From Turnera subulata (taxonomy: Eukaryota; Streptophyta; Magnoliopsida; Malpighiales; Passifloraceae): a stretch of 64,000 nucleotides of DNA. Positions 43,491 to 54,811 of this stretch are shown here, one piece after another. The notes under the pieces were generated by a model that was not told the origin of the DNA, ran no database searches, and worked only from the letters and a program-made list of their open reading frames with translations. Position 1 is the stretch's first letter. Every line of letters starts with the position of its first letter. The stretch is taken from the NCBI GenBank assembly GCA_028386065.3, contig JAKUCV010004308.1:85367-149366 (forward strand), read 5' to 3'. The position numbers and the translations under genes were made by a program.

Positions 43491-44694
43491 CATGAGTGAA
43501 GATTTATGTGCCAAGGTGTTCCAATGGATGGAGAGCATCCCCAAACGCGTCGCTTCGACCTCAAACCAACCGGACTTTGTGCCTTGTTCGACCTGGCCCA
43601 TGTGAAGATTGATGAAGGCTTGATTCGTGCTGCTGCTATGTTCTGTGGATCGTGACCATCACGTGTTCTGCTTTGGCCCTTCCATGGCAGAACTCTGTCC
43701 CATGGTAGATGAATTCGGCGCACTTTTGGAGGTTCAAATAGGGGAAGAAATTGCCATGATCTCCCCCACCGTAGTAGCTGAGCAGGAGGTTAGTTCCTTT
43801 CTGTCCCTTGACGGTGACCAACTGAAATTCTTGCTGGGCAAGGGGGAATTCATGAACTTTTCTTCCATGGTTGATCAATACTTTGTTGGTCACATGGATA
43901 CCTAGAATGCAGCCCTTCCTGGAGAAGCAGACATGACCATGCCCTAGCTTTGGTGATGGTAAGTGAATTCTTGTTAGTCACCCATTCTGGCGCGTGCCCC
44001 CTTGGTGTTGGCGCTTTGGTGGCCAAGATCTTTGACGGCTATAATGTGGTGCCTTCTATTTTGGGCGAGGCTCTTATTTGCTTAGATACTCTGGCATCTT
44101 ATCCTGGCAAGCCCTTGACTGGTTCTCCCCTCCTTCTCCATGTATCATCCTCGATTTATCTGACTTCTGAATCGCGTTTACTCTCCCACGCTTCTGTACA
44201 AAACTCGTGAATTTGTTTCCTTTTTTAAGATGTGGTTATACGACCATCTCCAATTGATTGTCCCTCCAAAGTCTGGCTGGTATACCCCTAAGGACTATCA
44301 TGAGCGAAACCTCGTCGTAGTTGTTTCTTCTACCAAAGACTGGGTGATTTTTATAAAGGATATGGCTGACAGCCAAATCATGGGGTGTTGCCCTTGGTTC
44401 CACACGCAAGAAGTCGTCTTCCGCTTGCCCGGTCAGAAGGTGGTGGTCCTCCCAGGGGTATATCGTTCTACCCAATATTATCCGGCTAGGATAGCTAGAC
44501 AGTTTGGCCATGCTCAATTCGCTCCTCCGCCTTCATGCTCGCCCCTCGACATGTTAATGGACAACCGTACCATAAAGCTTATGCACGGATATTGGAATCA
44601 GCCCATAAAAGTTAAAGTTCTTAATCCGAAGGCCCCCTATTCTTCTGAGGGATATCAACAATGGTTGAAGAAATACATGGGTTATTCTGAATGA
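43491..44694 (+). pseudogene. Tat-1 antisense ORF, DUF7745/plant-mobile-domain-like
   Basis: Plus-strand frames (43627-43905, 43905-44210, 44230-44694) line up into one ~400-codon reading with frameshifts near 43600, 43903 and 44190; an upstream ATG at 43491 opens a frame ending at 43612. Motifs DHHVFCFG, AELCPMVDEFGALLEV, RHDHALALVMVSEFLLV and KMWLYDHL match my memory of the plant DUF7745 / plant-mobile-domain proteins. Tat elements are known to carry an antisense ORF between pol and the 3' UTR, and its position here fits. Domain name is inferred, not searched. Confidence 0.65.
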
Positions 44695-44974
44695 ATCCTC
44701 TTAGGTTACAGGAACCGATTTTTAGGATCAAATGTTCGTTTAGAACCCGAATCTCCTAGCGACAATGAAGTGGAAGCTTAAGCATACTTGATGTTTTGCT
44801 AGGATAAATTTTATGACATGTGTAATGTATGCAAAATAAATGAGTGAATGAACTCCCTTTTTCTTTCTTGTCAACCTTTATACTCTTATTAATAAAAGTG
44901 GGCTGGACCCTGAATTTTATCACATTCTTCCCTCTTTGAGCATAAAAAATTTGATCTACATTATACATAATATT

Positions 44975-47900
44975 TCTTCAACTGGTCCAGGTTGACTGGC
45001 TCTCGAAGCTCATTCCCGTCCAAGTCTCTAATCTTTGTAGCACCTCTTGACATGATTTCTTTGATGATGTAGGGCCCGATCCATTTAGCCTTAAATTTGC
45101 CCCTAGGGTCATGTACGGGTCGTCTTATTTTTTCAACACCATGTCCCCTTTCTTCAATCCTCTCTCTCGAACTCGCTTGTTGAAGGCTCGAGCTATCCTC
45201 CTTTGGTACCCTTGCACATGGTATAAGGCTGATAATTGTTTTTCATCGAGCAATGCTTACTGATAAAGTCTTTCCTATACCCATTCTGTCTCAATAAGCT
45301 CACTCTCCTGAGCCACCCTGCACTTCAAGTTCTATTGGTAATACAGCTTCCATGCCACACATTAGAGAATATGGGGTTGCACCTGTCGAAGATCTGATGG
45401 AAGTCCGGTAACCCCAGAGCGCCAGTGGCAATTTTTCTGACCATTCCTTCTGTGTGGATATCATATTTCCCAGGATAACCTTTACATTCTTGTTGGCAGC
45501 TTCCACTGCACCGTTGGCCTGGGGTCGATAAGGTGATGACCTGTGATGCTTGATACCGTAATCCTGGCACAACTTCTCCATATAGCTTTGAAATGTGGGC
45601 CATTATCCGATAGCAGCTTGTTTGGGACACCATAACGACAGATGATGTTGTTTAGAATGAATTTGGCCACCTTTTTAGATGTCAATTTAGCATAGGACTC
45701 TACCTCCACCCACTTGGTGAAATAATCAATGGCAACTAATATGTACTCGTTGCCTTTGGGGTTATCTTCCCAATGACATCAATGCCCCACGCAGAGAACG
45801 GCCAAGGTGATGACATTGGTGTCAAAGGTGATGGTGGTTTAGAATATAGCTTCCTATGGATCTGGCATGTATGATAGCATTTCACAAATTTGGCACAATC
45901 TGCTTCCATGGTCGACCAAAAGTATCCCAATCGGAGTATTTTTCGAGCTAACATGTCTCCTCCCATATGAGGGCCCTCACCTTCCCCTTGAACTTTTCTC
46001 ATAATCTTCTCGGCTTCTCCCGCACCCACACATGATAGAAGGACCCCCGTTGTGTGCCGCTTATAAAGGCTCCCTGAACATACAACATAACCTCTAGCCA
46101 GTCTTCTTAGAGTCTTCTTCTCAATTTCTATAGTGCCCTCAGGGAATGTCCCATCCCTGAGGTATCCCAGGATGTCTTTATACCAATGATCCATATCATC
46201 ATCATTCATAATTTGGTTATGTGATGGTTGATCAAGCTCTACACCGGTGATAACTATGACAGGAGCCTCTTCGGAAGGTAAATCTTTCAAATAATCCTGG
46301 AACCAAGGTTCACTCACCCCCTTTTCCTGGTTAAAGGAAGGCCGATTCCTTTTCTAGACCATCAACGGTAAGATGATAGCGTTGTTCGGCATTCCCATCA
46401 TCGAGGAAAGTGTGGCCAAGGCATTAGCAAACTGATTCTCCCTCCCAGGCATATACTGAAAGTCAATTTCTTCGAATTGGGAAGCTAACATCTTTAAATG
46501 CTCGTGGTAAGGTATTAGTTTTTCCTCTTTTATCCTCCATTTTCCCTTGACTTGAAATATCACCAGAGCCGAATCCCCGAGTACCTTAATCCATTTTATC
46601 CCCATGTTCAATGCTAAACCCAGACCAACGGCACATGCTTCATATTCAGCCACATTGTTAGTAGCTTCAAATTCCAGCTTGCAGGAGATTGGATATGTTA
46701 CTCCGTCAGGAGATATGAGGATTACACCCGTCCCAAAACCTCGAGCGCTAACTACTCCATCAAAATGCATTTCTCATATTGGTACCTCTAAGTTCATCAC
46801 CTCCTCATCAGGGAATTGTGGCTCAAATCTCTCATCTCCATCCACCGGTTGTGAAGCTAGAAAATCTACTATGGCTCCTCCTTTAATAGCTTTTTGGGAC
46901 ACGAACCGGATATCTAATTTTGATAGGATTGCCACCCATCTGCTTGTACGACTACTCGGCACCGGCCTCTACATTAGATACTTGATGGGATCCATTCGGA
47001 AAATGAGCAAGACTTCAAAAGAGATAAAATAATGCTGGAGCTTCTGGCAAGCCCAGGTCAAGGCCACACAAGTCTTTTCAACCAAGTTGTAGCTCAACTC
47101 GTACCCATTGAACTTCTTACTCAAGTAATATATGGCGGTCTCAATGCGGGAATCTGGCAGGTATTGAGCTAACATGGCACCCATGGCTTCTTCTATGATA
47201 GTAAAATATAATAGCAATGGCTTCCCTTGCCTAGGAGCACTGGAGGATTGGACAAATATCCCTTAATTTGTTCGGAAGCGTCCTGGCATTTGTCAACCCA
47301 TCTTACAGGAACTCCTATCTTGAGCAACTGATGGATGGGTGCACAAATGCTAGAAAGCTGAGCAATGAACAGACTGACATACTGAATCCTTCCCAGGAAA
47401 CTTCGGACCTCCTTCTCATTCTCTGGAGCCGGCATTTCTTGTATGGCCTTGATTTTGGTGGGCTCTACTTCAATGCCTCATTCACTCACCATGAAACCTA
47501 GTAACTTTCCTGCCTTGACGCCGAAGACACATTTCTGAGGATTAATTCTCATGCCAAACCCCCGACATCTCTCGAAGAATTTTTTCAAGTTAACCACATG
47601 GGATTCTCGTGTTTATGATTTCACAATCATATCATCGACATAAACCTCTACTTCCTTATGCATCATTTCGTGCAAGAGAGTAGTAGCCATCCTTTGATAT
47701 GTGGCTCCGGCATTGATCAGCCCAAAGGGCATAACCTTGTAATAGAATGTCCCCCATTCGGTTCGGAATGATGTCTTGTGTTAGTCTTCTGGCGCCATCT
47801 TCACCTGATTATACCCTGAAAATCCATCCATGAAGGATAACAATGCATGTCCTGCCGTGGCATCCACCAAAAGATCAATATGGGGCAGGGGAAATTCGTC

Positions 47901-48541
47901 TTTCGGACAGGCCTTGTTCAAATCTCGGTAGTCCACACACATTCGTACATTCCCATTTTTCTTCGGAATTGGGACGATATTAGCTAACCACTCAGGGTAT
48001 TCAATCACTTCCAAGAATCCGGCTTTAATCTGTTTTTCTACTTCTTCTTTCACCTTCAAGGCCTATGGGGCTGAAGACAGTGGGCTTTTTGCTTCACGGG
48101 CCGAGCATTGGGAAATAGAGCGATCCGATGCTGAGCAATGGTCGGGTTGATTCCTGGCATGTCTTGATAAGACCAGGCAAACACATCCACATACTCTTTG
48201 ATTAAAACTGCCAAGTCTTCTTGGACGGAATTTTCAAGAGTCGCACCAATCCTTGTGATCTTAGGGTTATCTTCAGTTCCCAGGTTGATTTCGATTGAAT
48301 CCGGGAGTTCATTCATCTCATTACATTCACATACATTATTCATGCAATAAATGTTCTCAGAGAAAGCATCCAAGTAAGCGAAAGAGTGCCCCATTTCATT
48401 GCTATGGGATATGAATACATCATCATTTTCCATGGTTTTGGAGCAAGAAAGGCTAATGTTAATGGAGTTTTTGTCTAGTCCGTTGGCTACATCTTCGGGA
48501 TCATTGTCTAATTCAGATTCACTCTCGGAGCCAGTTGTCAC
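44975..48541 (-). pseudogene. Tat-1 pol: RT, RNase H, second RNase H, integrase
   Basis: Minus-strand order: pre-RT linker (FAWSYQDMPGIN, about 48160), RT (CVDYRDLNKACPKDEFPLPH, SFMDGFSGYNQVKMAPED, YVDD near 47640), connection/RNase H (MPAPENEKEVRSFLGRIQYV; AIYYLSKKFNGYE; 47435-46969), archaeal-type RNase H (MHFDGVVSARGFGTGVIL and NNVAEYEACAVGLGLA; 46770-46354), integrase zinc finger and core (46317-45300, KHHRSSPYRPQANGAVE), and an integrase tail (DPRGKFKA, near 45110). Many stops and shifts. The dual RNase H supports the Tat/Ogre group. Confidence 0.88.
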
Positions 48542-48595
48542 GTGAGAACTCTCATCAATTGCCTCCTTGCTGGTCTTGAAAATAGTACACGGTTT

Positions 48596-49284
48596 CTACC
48601 ATTCCCAATTCCTACCCACGTGCTCGATATCATGAACGACTCCTTGTGCAAAATCTCTTCCTCCGGCTCTTAGATCAATATCGATCATGAAACAATCTTC
48701 ACTTTCAACCCTTCTCGTGGAACTGATCTTCCCTTTTTGGTCTTGATGGAGTAAAGTGATTTCTTCCCGATCTAACAAACTTGCATCTCGTGGCAAATCT
48801 GGAAACATTCATTGATGGCAAGCCCAATCACGTAACAGAATTCACAACACTTATTAAGTTTTGGCATTAGAGGCTGCAGCGGGTCACCTTTTACGCACTT
48901 CTTGAGCAGTTCTTCCGAAAATATCGGGAGGGGGACGGATTCTCTATTGGATTTCTCAAGGTTCGGTATCTTGAATTTCTTTGGTAACCGGGCTTCAGAG
49001 AAAAAGGACAGGCGTTCCGAATTGCAATTGCCTCCTCGCCTCTTTGTGGTCCTCAACAAATTTCCCAACCTTCGAGGCTCCTCTTCTTCTCCTTTAGATC
49101 CTTCTATCTTCACGCCACCATTCTGAACCTTTCCGCTGCTTCTCATGATATCACGCTTTGAATCTTGTCCCCTAATACTCCCGGAGGACCTGGTCCTTCC
49201 TCGCTCGGGTGCCGTTAACAGTTTACTCACTACCGGTAGGGGTCCCACTGTCGTGGTCATCTTAAGGGAATCTTCTTTGCTCAT
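48596..49284 (-). pseudogene. Tat-1 gag remnant
   Basis: Frame 49284-48772 ends in CCEFCYVIGLAINECFQICH, which resembles the CxxHxxxGHxxxxC knuckle-like segment of Ogre gag (pattern CKYHR...EKCFVLK). The upstream part is Arg/Lys/Glu-rich with no clear capsid. A second frame (48808-48596) has no recognised domain. No protease motif is seen, so most of gag and the protease are missing or unrecognisable. Confidence 0.5.
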
Positions 49285-49783
49285 GTTTCTCTAGAATGAA
49301 GGGGTAGCAAAGTATAAAGGTTTCGGGTACCCAAAGGGGGTTCGAAGGTTTCTTTTTAGGGCGTGTAGGGATGAAAGGGGCACTCAATTCACATTTACTT
49401 GAATAACAATCACCCAAAATGCACATAACATTTATTGATTCATTATGCATGAGATGCTCAGGGTATGCAGCTGGTTGGGGGCTAAAATACTACCGCTAAG
49501 GAATAGTTTGGCCTACTCACATGTGATAAAAGATATCGCATGAGGTCCAAGGCCCACTAATCCCTATCATTGCATGAGCAGCGAGAAACCGGTTCACACA
49601 AGCCACTATCGCTTAAAGAAAGCATTGTAGCGGACTTGGATCCCCTGGCCCTCTTACGGTAAGGGCTACACAACATTTATCATGAATGCAGGGCACTTAT
49701 AATGACACATAAAAAGGCATACATAAATTCAATAATTGAACAAAGTTTCTTGAACCCACAAAGTCCTCAGTGGAGTCGGCAGC
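49285..49783 (-). other. Tat-1 5' UTR with PBS
   Basis: No gene. At 49764-49781 the minus strand reads TGCCGACTCCACTGAGGA two bases after the LTR, similar to the TGGCGACTCCACTGGGGA-like PBS of Tat/Ogre elements. The remaining ~480 bp show no further feature. Confidence 0.65.
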
Positions 49784-50492
49784 TGTGAATACCCGACCCA
49801 AAATCACTTGGGCCTATTCACCTTTCCTTTACACCTTCATCATAATCGTCATCCAACATCTTTGGAGTCGCCACCCAAATTTTATTAAGGGACAAAAACT
49901 TGGGAAAAACCCTTCATGTGACTCCATTTAGGCAACCGGATAACGAACCAAAGATGCTGGACCTGGGGATTCGTCATGGATGGGAAAGTGTTAGGCACCC
50001 ACCCATGTTGGGGCGAAACTTTGTGCAATTAGAGGATTTTGTATGCCTTGTGCAAGTGTGCAAGTGTGAGCACCAAAACACATAGTAACTGAATATTAAA
50101 AAGAAGGGGGAGAAGAAGAAGATTGGGCTTGAGTTTCCACCACTAGAAACCACCTACGTACCCCGGCGACCGGGTTCAAAGCCCATGTAGTTCTTGACAT
50201 GGCACCAAATCGTCAATCTAAGAATAAATATAATTGGGTTTAATAAATAAACAAGCCCAAATTTAATGAGATCAAATATATTTTAGCAATTTAGTCCTTA
50301 ACATATCCTATGACTAAATCGTCTCATTAATCCTAGGCATATAAAAGTCTTAATTACTATAACGTATAAATTCTACTAAAATTAAACCCCATCCATGCTT
50401 CAATCCAAGACTAACTCATCAATCTTATGATTCAAACATGTCTGGAGTCCAATCTCAATATAATTTTCATGGGTCAAATTTGGGTGTTCACA
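49784..50492 (-). repeat. Tat-1 5' LTR, internally deleted (709 bp)
   Basis: Starts TGTGAATACCCGACCC, ends GGGTGTTCACA; matches the outer parts of 23482-24742 but skips about 550 bp after GACATGGCACCA (about 50206). Followed by the duplicated target aatag. Confidence 0.9.
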
Positions 50493-50497
50493 AATAG

Positions 50498-50849
50498 ATG
50501 AACTAGATCTGGATATTTCTTGGGCAGAAATCTTCTCTCTTCAAAAAGTTTCCATAAATGGAAAGTGAGGACCACTGATTTCTTCCAAAGGTGAGAGAGG
50601 ATGTGAGGACCACTTCTTTGATCTTTTTCTAATCCTTGGAGAGCAAGCAAAACGGTTAGTGCAGTTGGTTTAATGTCAACCACTTTCTTGGACCACTTGC
50701 TGCAGCTTTTGGGACAACAGCTCCAACTGCCCGGAAAGCAACCTTTTGGTCGATGCGGTGAAGCCAAATGTTCCTGGATTTGGTTTCTGCGAGAAACCAA
50801 ATTTTTCTGCCAATTCTAAAAACACACAAGGCTTACCAAAATGTTTGTT
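50498..50849 (-). repeat. SIRE-F 3' LTR, middle piece
   Basis: Matches 63331-63678 of the intact LTR, e.g. GAGAGAGGATGTGAGGACCA. Bounded left by Tat-1 and right by the Tekay solo LTR; its last five bases (ttgtt) are the solo LTR target duplication. Confidence 0.92.
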
Positions 50850-53800
50850 TGTAACGTCCCGATTTTCCATAATTTTATTTATGGAATTTTTTAAATTTTA
50901 ATTCCATTTTTACCCTCGTGAGTTTTTTCGAGTTCTGGACAAGAAATATATTCTTTTTCATGGAAATTATTTCGTTTATGATGGATTCTTTCATGAGTTG
51001 GGTCTTCGTTGGAGTTTAATCGGGCTTTGGAGGTAACTCACAAGTTGTAGAGTAGTTTCCTTAAAACTACGCCGTTTTGATCAGCAAAAGAAAAAAAAAT
51101 TTGACTAAGGGCGGGTTGACCGCGCCTCAGTCCAAAACTACGTTGTTTTGAACTGGGGCTGGCTCAACCCTAAAACTCTTCTCTTTTCTCTCTTTTCTCT
51201 CCCTTCCCTCTTTTCTTTTTTTTTTTCTCTTCTTCTCCAAACCCGGCGCCGTCTTTTCTCTTCTTTTCTTCGTCAAACAAACCGACACCCCCATCTCTTC
51301 CCTTCCTCAACTCTCGTCACCGCCACCACCCGTGCACCTCGTCCCTTCTCGCTCCTTAGCCGTCGCCACCTAGCGTCGCGCTGCCCTGCAACCGAAGCAA
51401 AGACCATGGTGGGAGGTTTTTGGGCTCGACGCGACGCGGATCCAAGGGCGCAGTTGCCGCCGTTCGCATCCCTGGGTAAGCGGGTGTCGTCCATCTCTTC
51501 TCTTTCTTTTGTTGTTGGTTAATTGGGTTTAATTGGGTGTTGTTTGTCTTGGTGGCGTGGGTGGTTGTTCTCGATGGCGGCGGGTTCGATGGTGTCTTGA
51601 CGGTGGCTGGGTGTGTTGTTGTTCCGGCAGTGTGGGCTCGGGTGCTATGTGCGTTTCTCCAGCAGAGGGGTTGTGGGTTGGTTTCGGTGCTGCAGGTGAG
51701 GGAACGAGTCTTTGCAAGTGGATCCGTTCTTCCGTTCACCGTTTGTATTCCGGTAAGAACATAGCCTCTCTTCTAAACCTAAGTTCTATTTATGATGCAT
51801 CTGTGGACCTGGTTTAGTATGCTGATTATTGGGTGTTGATGTTCTTGTTCAATAGGTTGTTGGGGGAGAGGTGAGTTCTCGGTTTCTGGTAATTTTCCGG
51901 CAAGGTTGGCCAGAATCCGGCGAAGCTCGGGAATTTTCCGGCGAGGGCTCGGGTTTTGTTCCGGCATTTAACGGTATTACCTTGATGTATAATTTGTTGT
52001 ACACTCATGGCATGCATTAATTATTCTGAATTGGGTTGTACTAATTGTATTTTATATAGTAGAAACTGAGAGCAGAAAGCGAGTAGCTTGTGACCGGTTT
52101 GTCCGACGCGAGTAGAACCTTTAGGACGGTAACTCGGCTCGGGTAAAACCCTTAAATGGAAAATTAGTCTAAATCGGGCCCGGGCCCGGTAATGAGATTT
52201 TATGACTTAATTTATTAACCTTTGGACTTGGGTAACGGGCTTTAAGCCCAACTTCATAGTGGGCTTTAGGCCCAGGATTCGGTTTCGGACTTAGAAGGGC
52301 TTTAGGCCCGGGGACTCGTTATGGACTTTAAGGAATGGTCTTTAAGCCCAAATTCATAAATTGGGATAATTGCAGACTTGTGGAAGTGGGCTTTAGGCCC
52401 GAGAGGTTATTTTGTATTTAGATGGGCTTAAGTCCGGTTAATCTTAGGTCCTTGTCTTTTGGAGTTCTTAGTGAGGAGATATACCATATTGGGCTTAGAC
52501 CCTAAAAGTACTTAACCGGGTAGATAGGGTCAAGTTCTACTCAGTTGAGCATATAAATATCATGCATGCACGATTTATTGTAATTGTTTTGTAATTATTG
52601 TGTGTGCCGGTATTCAGGCACGGAAAATACCTCTTGAGCTGGAGGATCTGTCTTGGGGAAAGCTCCACATGATAATCGTCGTTGAGGTGACTTTATGAGT
52701 CTTTTTATGTTTGTATGCATGTGCTTATTAGATTGGTCTGTTTGAGCTGCATGCCTTGTTTACTGACATGCTGTGATCTGTATTTTGTGCCTATGTGTTA
52801 CTATTTGCCGGATGAGTATGACTTTTAAATTGTTATGGAATATAACATGTGGAGTGATTTTGGGTGATCTGTGTGATGTACTGTGGGTTGGAGACCCGGA
52901 TGCTTGATTGAGTTGATAATTCACACAACCCTGTTAGATCACAACTCTTGGCACACATGAACTCATAATTAAGAGCAAGAATAATGTACAGTAGAAGATA
53001 GGCTACTGTGTGCTGATGACCGGTTGGTTCGAACGGGAAGTGATACCCCTCGGGTTTGCAAGCGGGATAGCATGGCATATGCGGTTTAGCATATGGGTCT
53101 GTGATGACCTGTTCTACCTCCCACCTTCTACCTCCGCCTTTCTACCTCCCTCTTTCTCTCTGTCTCTCTCTCTCTCTCTGGTGATATTTGGGCTTTATGC
53201 CTGCTTATGTTGGGCTTTCGCCCTGGTTGTCTCATGAGACGGGACCGAGCTCGACGCACACAGTAGGGGGACCTGAATAATAAACATAATAATAAAACTT
53301 AACACACTAACAGAAGTAAAACATAAACTGTTTGCTTGTATGTTGTTGGCATGTTAGTACTGGTTATTGTGTGCTTGCATACTTGTCTAGTTTCTCTACT
53401 TTCCTTTCGAACTTGCTTTGCACACCTACATAACTAGATTTATACTGCTCACTGAGTAGGCGACTCACATAATCGCCACCGTTGTTTTTCAGAATCTTAG
53501 TTAGCGTGCAGTCTCTTTCTTCCTTTCCAGAGTACGGACGTGGATATCCCAGCAGGTAGCTGTGCTTCTTCTCCCGGTTGGATCCATAGAGCCGACATGC
53601 ACATCATTTTTCTTCTCTTATTTTACTTTGATTATTTCTTCCGCTGCATTGGATTTTGTTGAGGTGTCATTATTGATTTTGATTATTTTATCGGCCGGTT
53701 GCCGGGATTTGATACCTGATGATGTTTCGGCTGGATGCCGGGTTGACTTATGGCTTGATAAGCCGGTTTCTCTTGTTTTATGACATCTCGCTTTATTAAG

Positions 53801-53912
53801 ATTTTCAAATAATGTTTTGGTATTGGAGTTCGTGTCCCGGGTTTCAGGGGCATTTTGGTAAATTCCTTTTGATTAAATATTTTATTTGTAAAATTGAGAC
53901 ACGGGTGTTTAA
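50850..53912 (+). mobile_element. Tekay solo LTR (3063 bp)
   Basis: TGTAACGTCCCG start, GGGTGTTTAA end (CA decayed to AA), collinear with Tekay-1 3' LTR 6471-9532 over its whole length. Flanked by perfect 5-bp duplications ttgtt at 50845-50849 and 53913-53917. A single LTR with a target duplication and no internal region is the product of intra-element LTR recombination. It has a cluster of GGGCTTTAGGCCC-like palindromes at 52247-52437. Open frames at 51148-51817 have no domain. Confidence 0.93.
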
Positions 53913-54027
53913 TTGTTAATCATCAAAATAATATAATAAGCATTGAATAATCATCATAAATATACTAAACAAGATTAGTCTTAATTAATTACTTAATTAA
54001 GCCCTTAATCATATGTTTAGGCTAACA
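53913..54027 (-). repeat. SIRE-F 3' LTR, proximal piece
   Basis: TTGTTAATCATCAAAATAAT to TTTAGGCTAACA, matching 63677-63791. The minus-strand LTR therefore starts TGTTAGCCTAAAC and abuts the PPT at 54028. Confidence 0.93.
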
Positions 54028-54811
54028 ATCTCCCTCTTTTTGATGATGACAAACATGTTGTCAATTTTGCCATAAACGGTGGTTAAAAATAAGATAGCCA
54101 AATAAACTGTTTCATAGGCATTATCGGAAAGATTATAACGCATTCATTTGGCTCATTGAACCAGCCAAATGCTCCCCCTATGTTTTTGTATAGTATACAT
54201 AAAAATTTGCTAAAGGCTTTTTGCCAATAGCTCCCCCTGCATATAGGCACAGTATACATATGATTTCATTCCCAAAATTTTCACATACATATATCTTGCA
54301 ATGAAATTCCAGTATATCAAGATTATCATTTGGCTTTTTCATGGAGCCAAATCTTTCCATGCATTATAAGCGCAGATAACTTAGCAATCACATTTGGCTG
54401 AGCCAAATATGGTTCCCTGCATCAGAAAATAATAACAAGGTATATTGCAGCAGTATCAATATCAACAACAACATATTTGGTTGTTTCACCGAGCCAAATA
54501 CTGTTCCCTGCATAAAAAGATTTTCACAATGAAAAAGAAATATAGCGTAGCAGAAACATACATTCCATACATTCACAACATATCATACTCCCTCTTTTGT
54601 CATCAGTAAAAAAATAACACTTATAAAACCCAGGGCGGATAATAGATAATACCAAATCCAAATATCCAAAAACATAAGAAAACAAATATCCAAGCACAAA
54701 CCAAATATTCAAATAATACAAACCATAGGTAGAATAGTTATAAAAAAGTACTTAGCTAAATGCAGATGAGGAATGCAATGCATGACCTAAGAGCATCAGA
54801 TCCATGGAGCA
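54028..54811 (-). other. SIRE-F 3' UTR with ATTTGGCT hairpins
   Basis: No ORF of substance. Four inverted pairs of ATTTGGCT/AGCCAAAT sit at 54146/54163, 54328/54345, 54392/54401 and 54475/54492 (one mismatch in the last), three with 9-nt loops. Stretches reading GCTCCCCCT (54171, 54221) are PPT-like on the minus strand. Confidence 0.85.

Larger units (their letters stand above)
23482..50492 (-). mobile_element. Tat-1: Tat/Ogre-like Gypsy element split by Copia-D
   Basis: LTRs at 49784-50492 (5') and 23482-24742 (3') share TGTGAATAC...GGTGTTCACA ends. Minus-strand coding: gag remnant, RT, RNase H, a second (archaeal-type) RNase H, integrase. A second RNase H after RH is the hallmark of the Tat group. 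A plus-strand (antisense) ORF lies after pol, and a 38-bp tandem array lies in the 3' UTR. Copia-D is inserted between array and antisense ORF. Target duplication agtag/aatag in the SIRE-F LTR. Confidence 0.88.
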
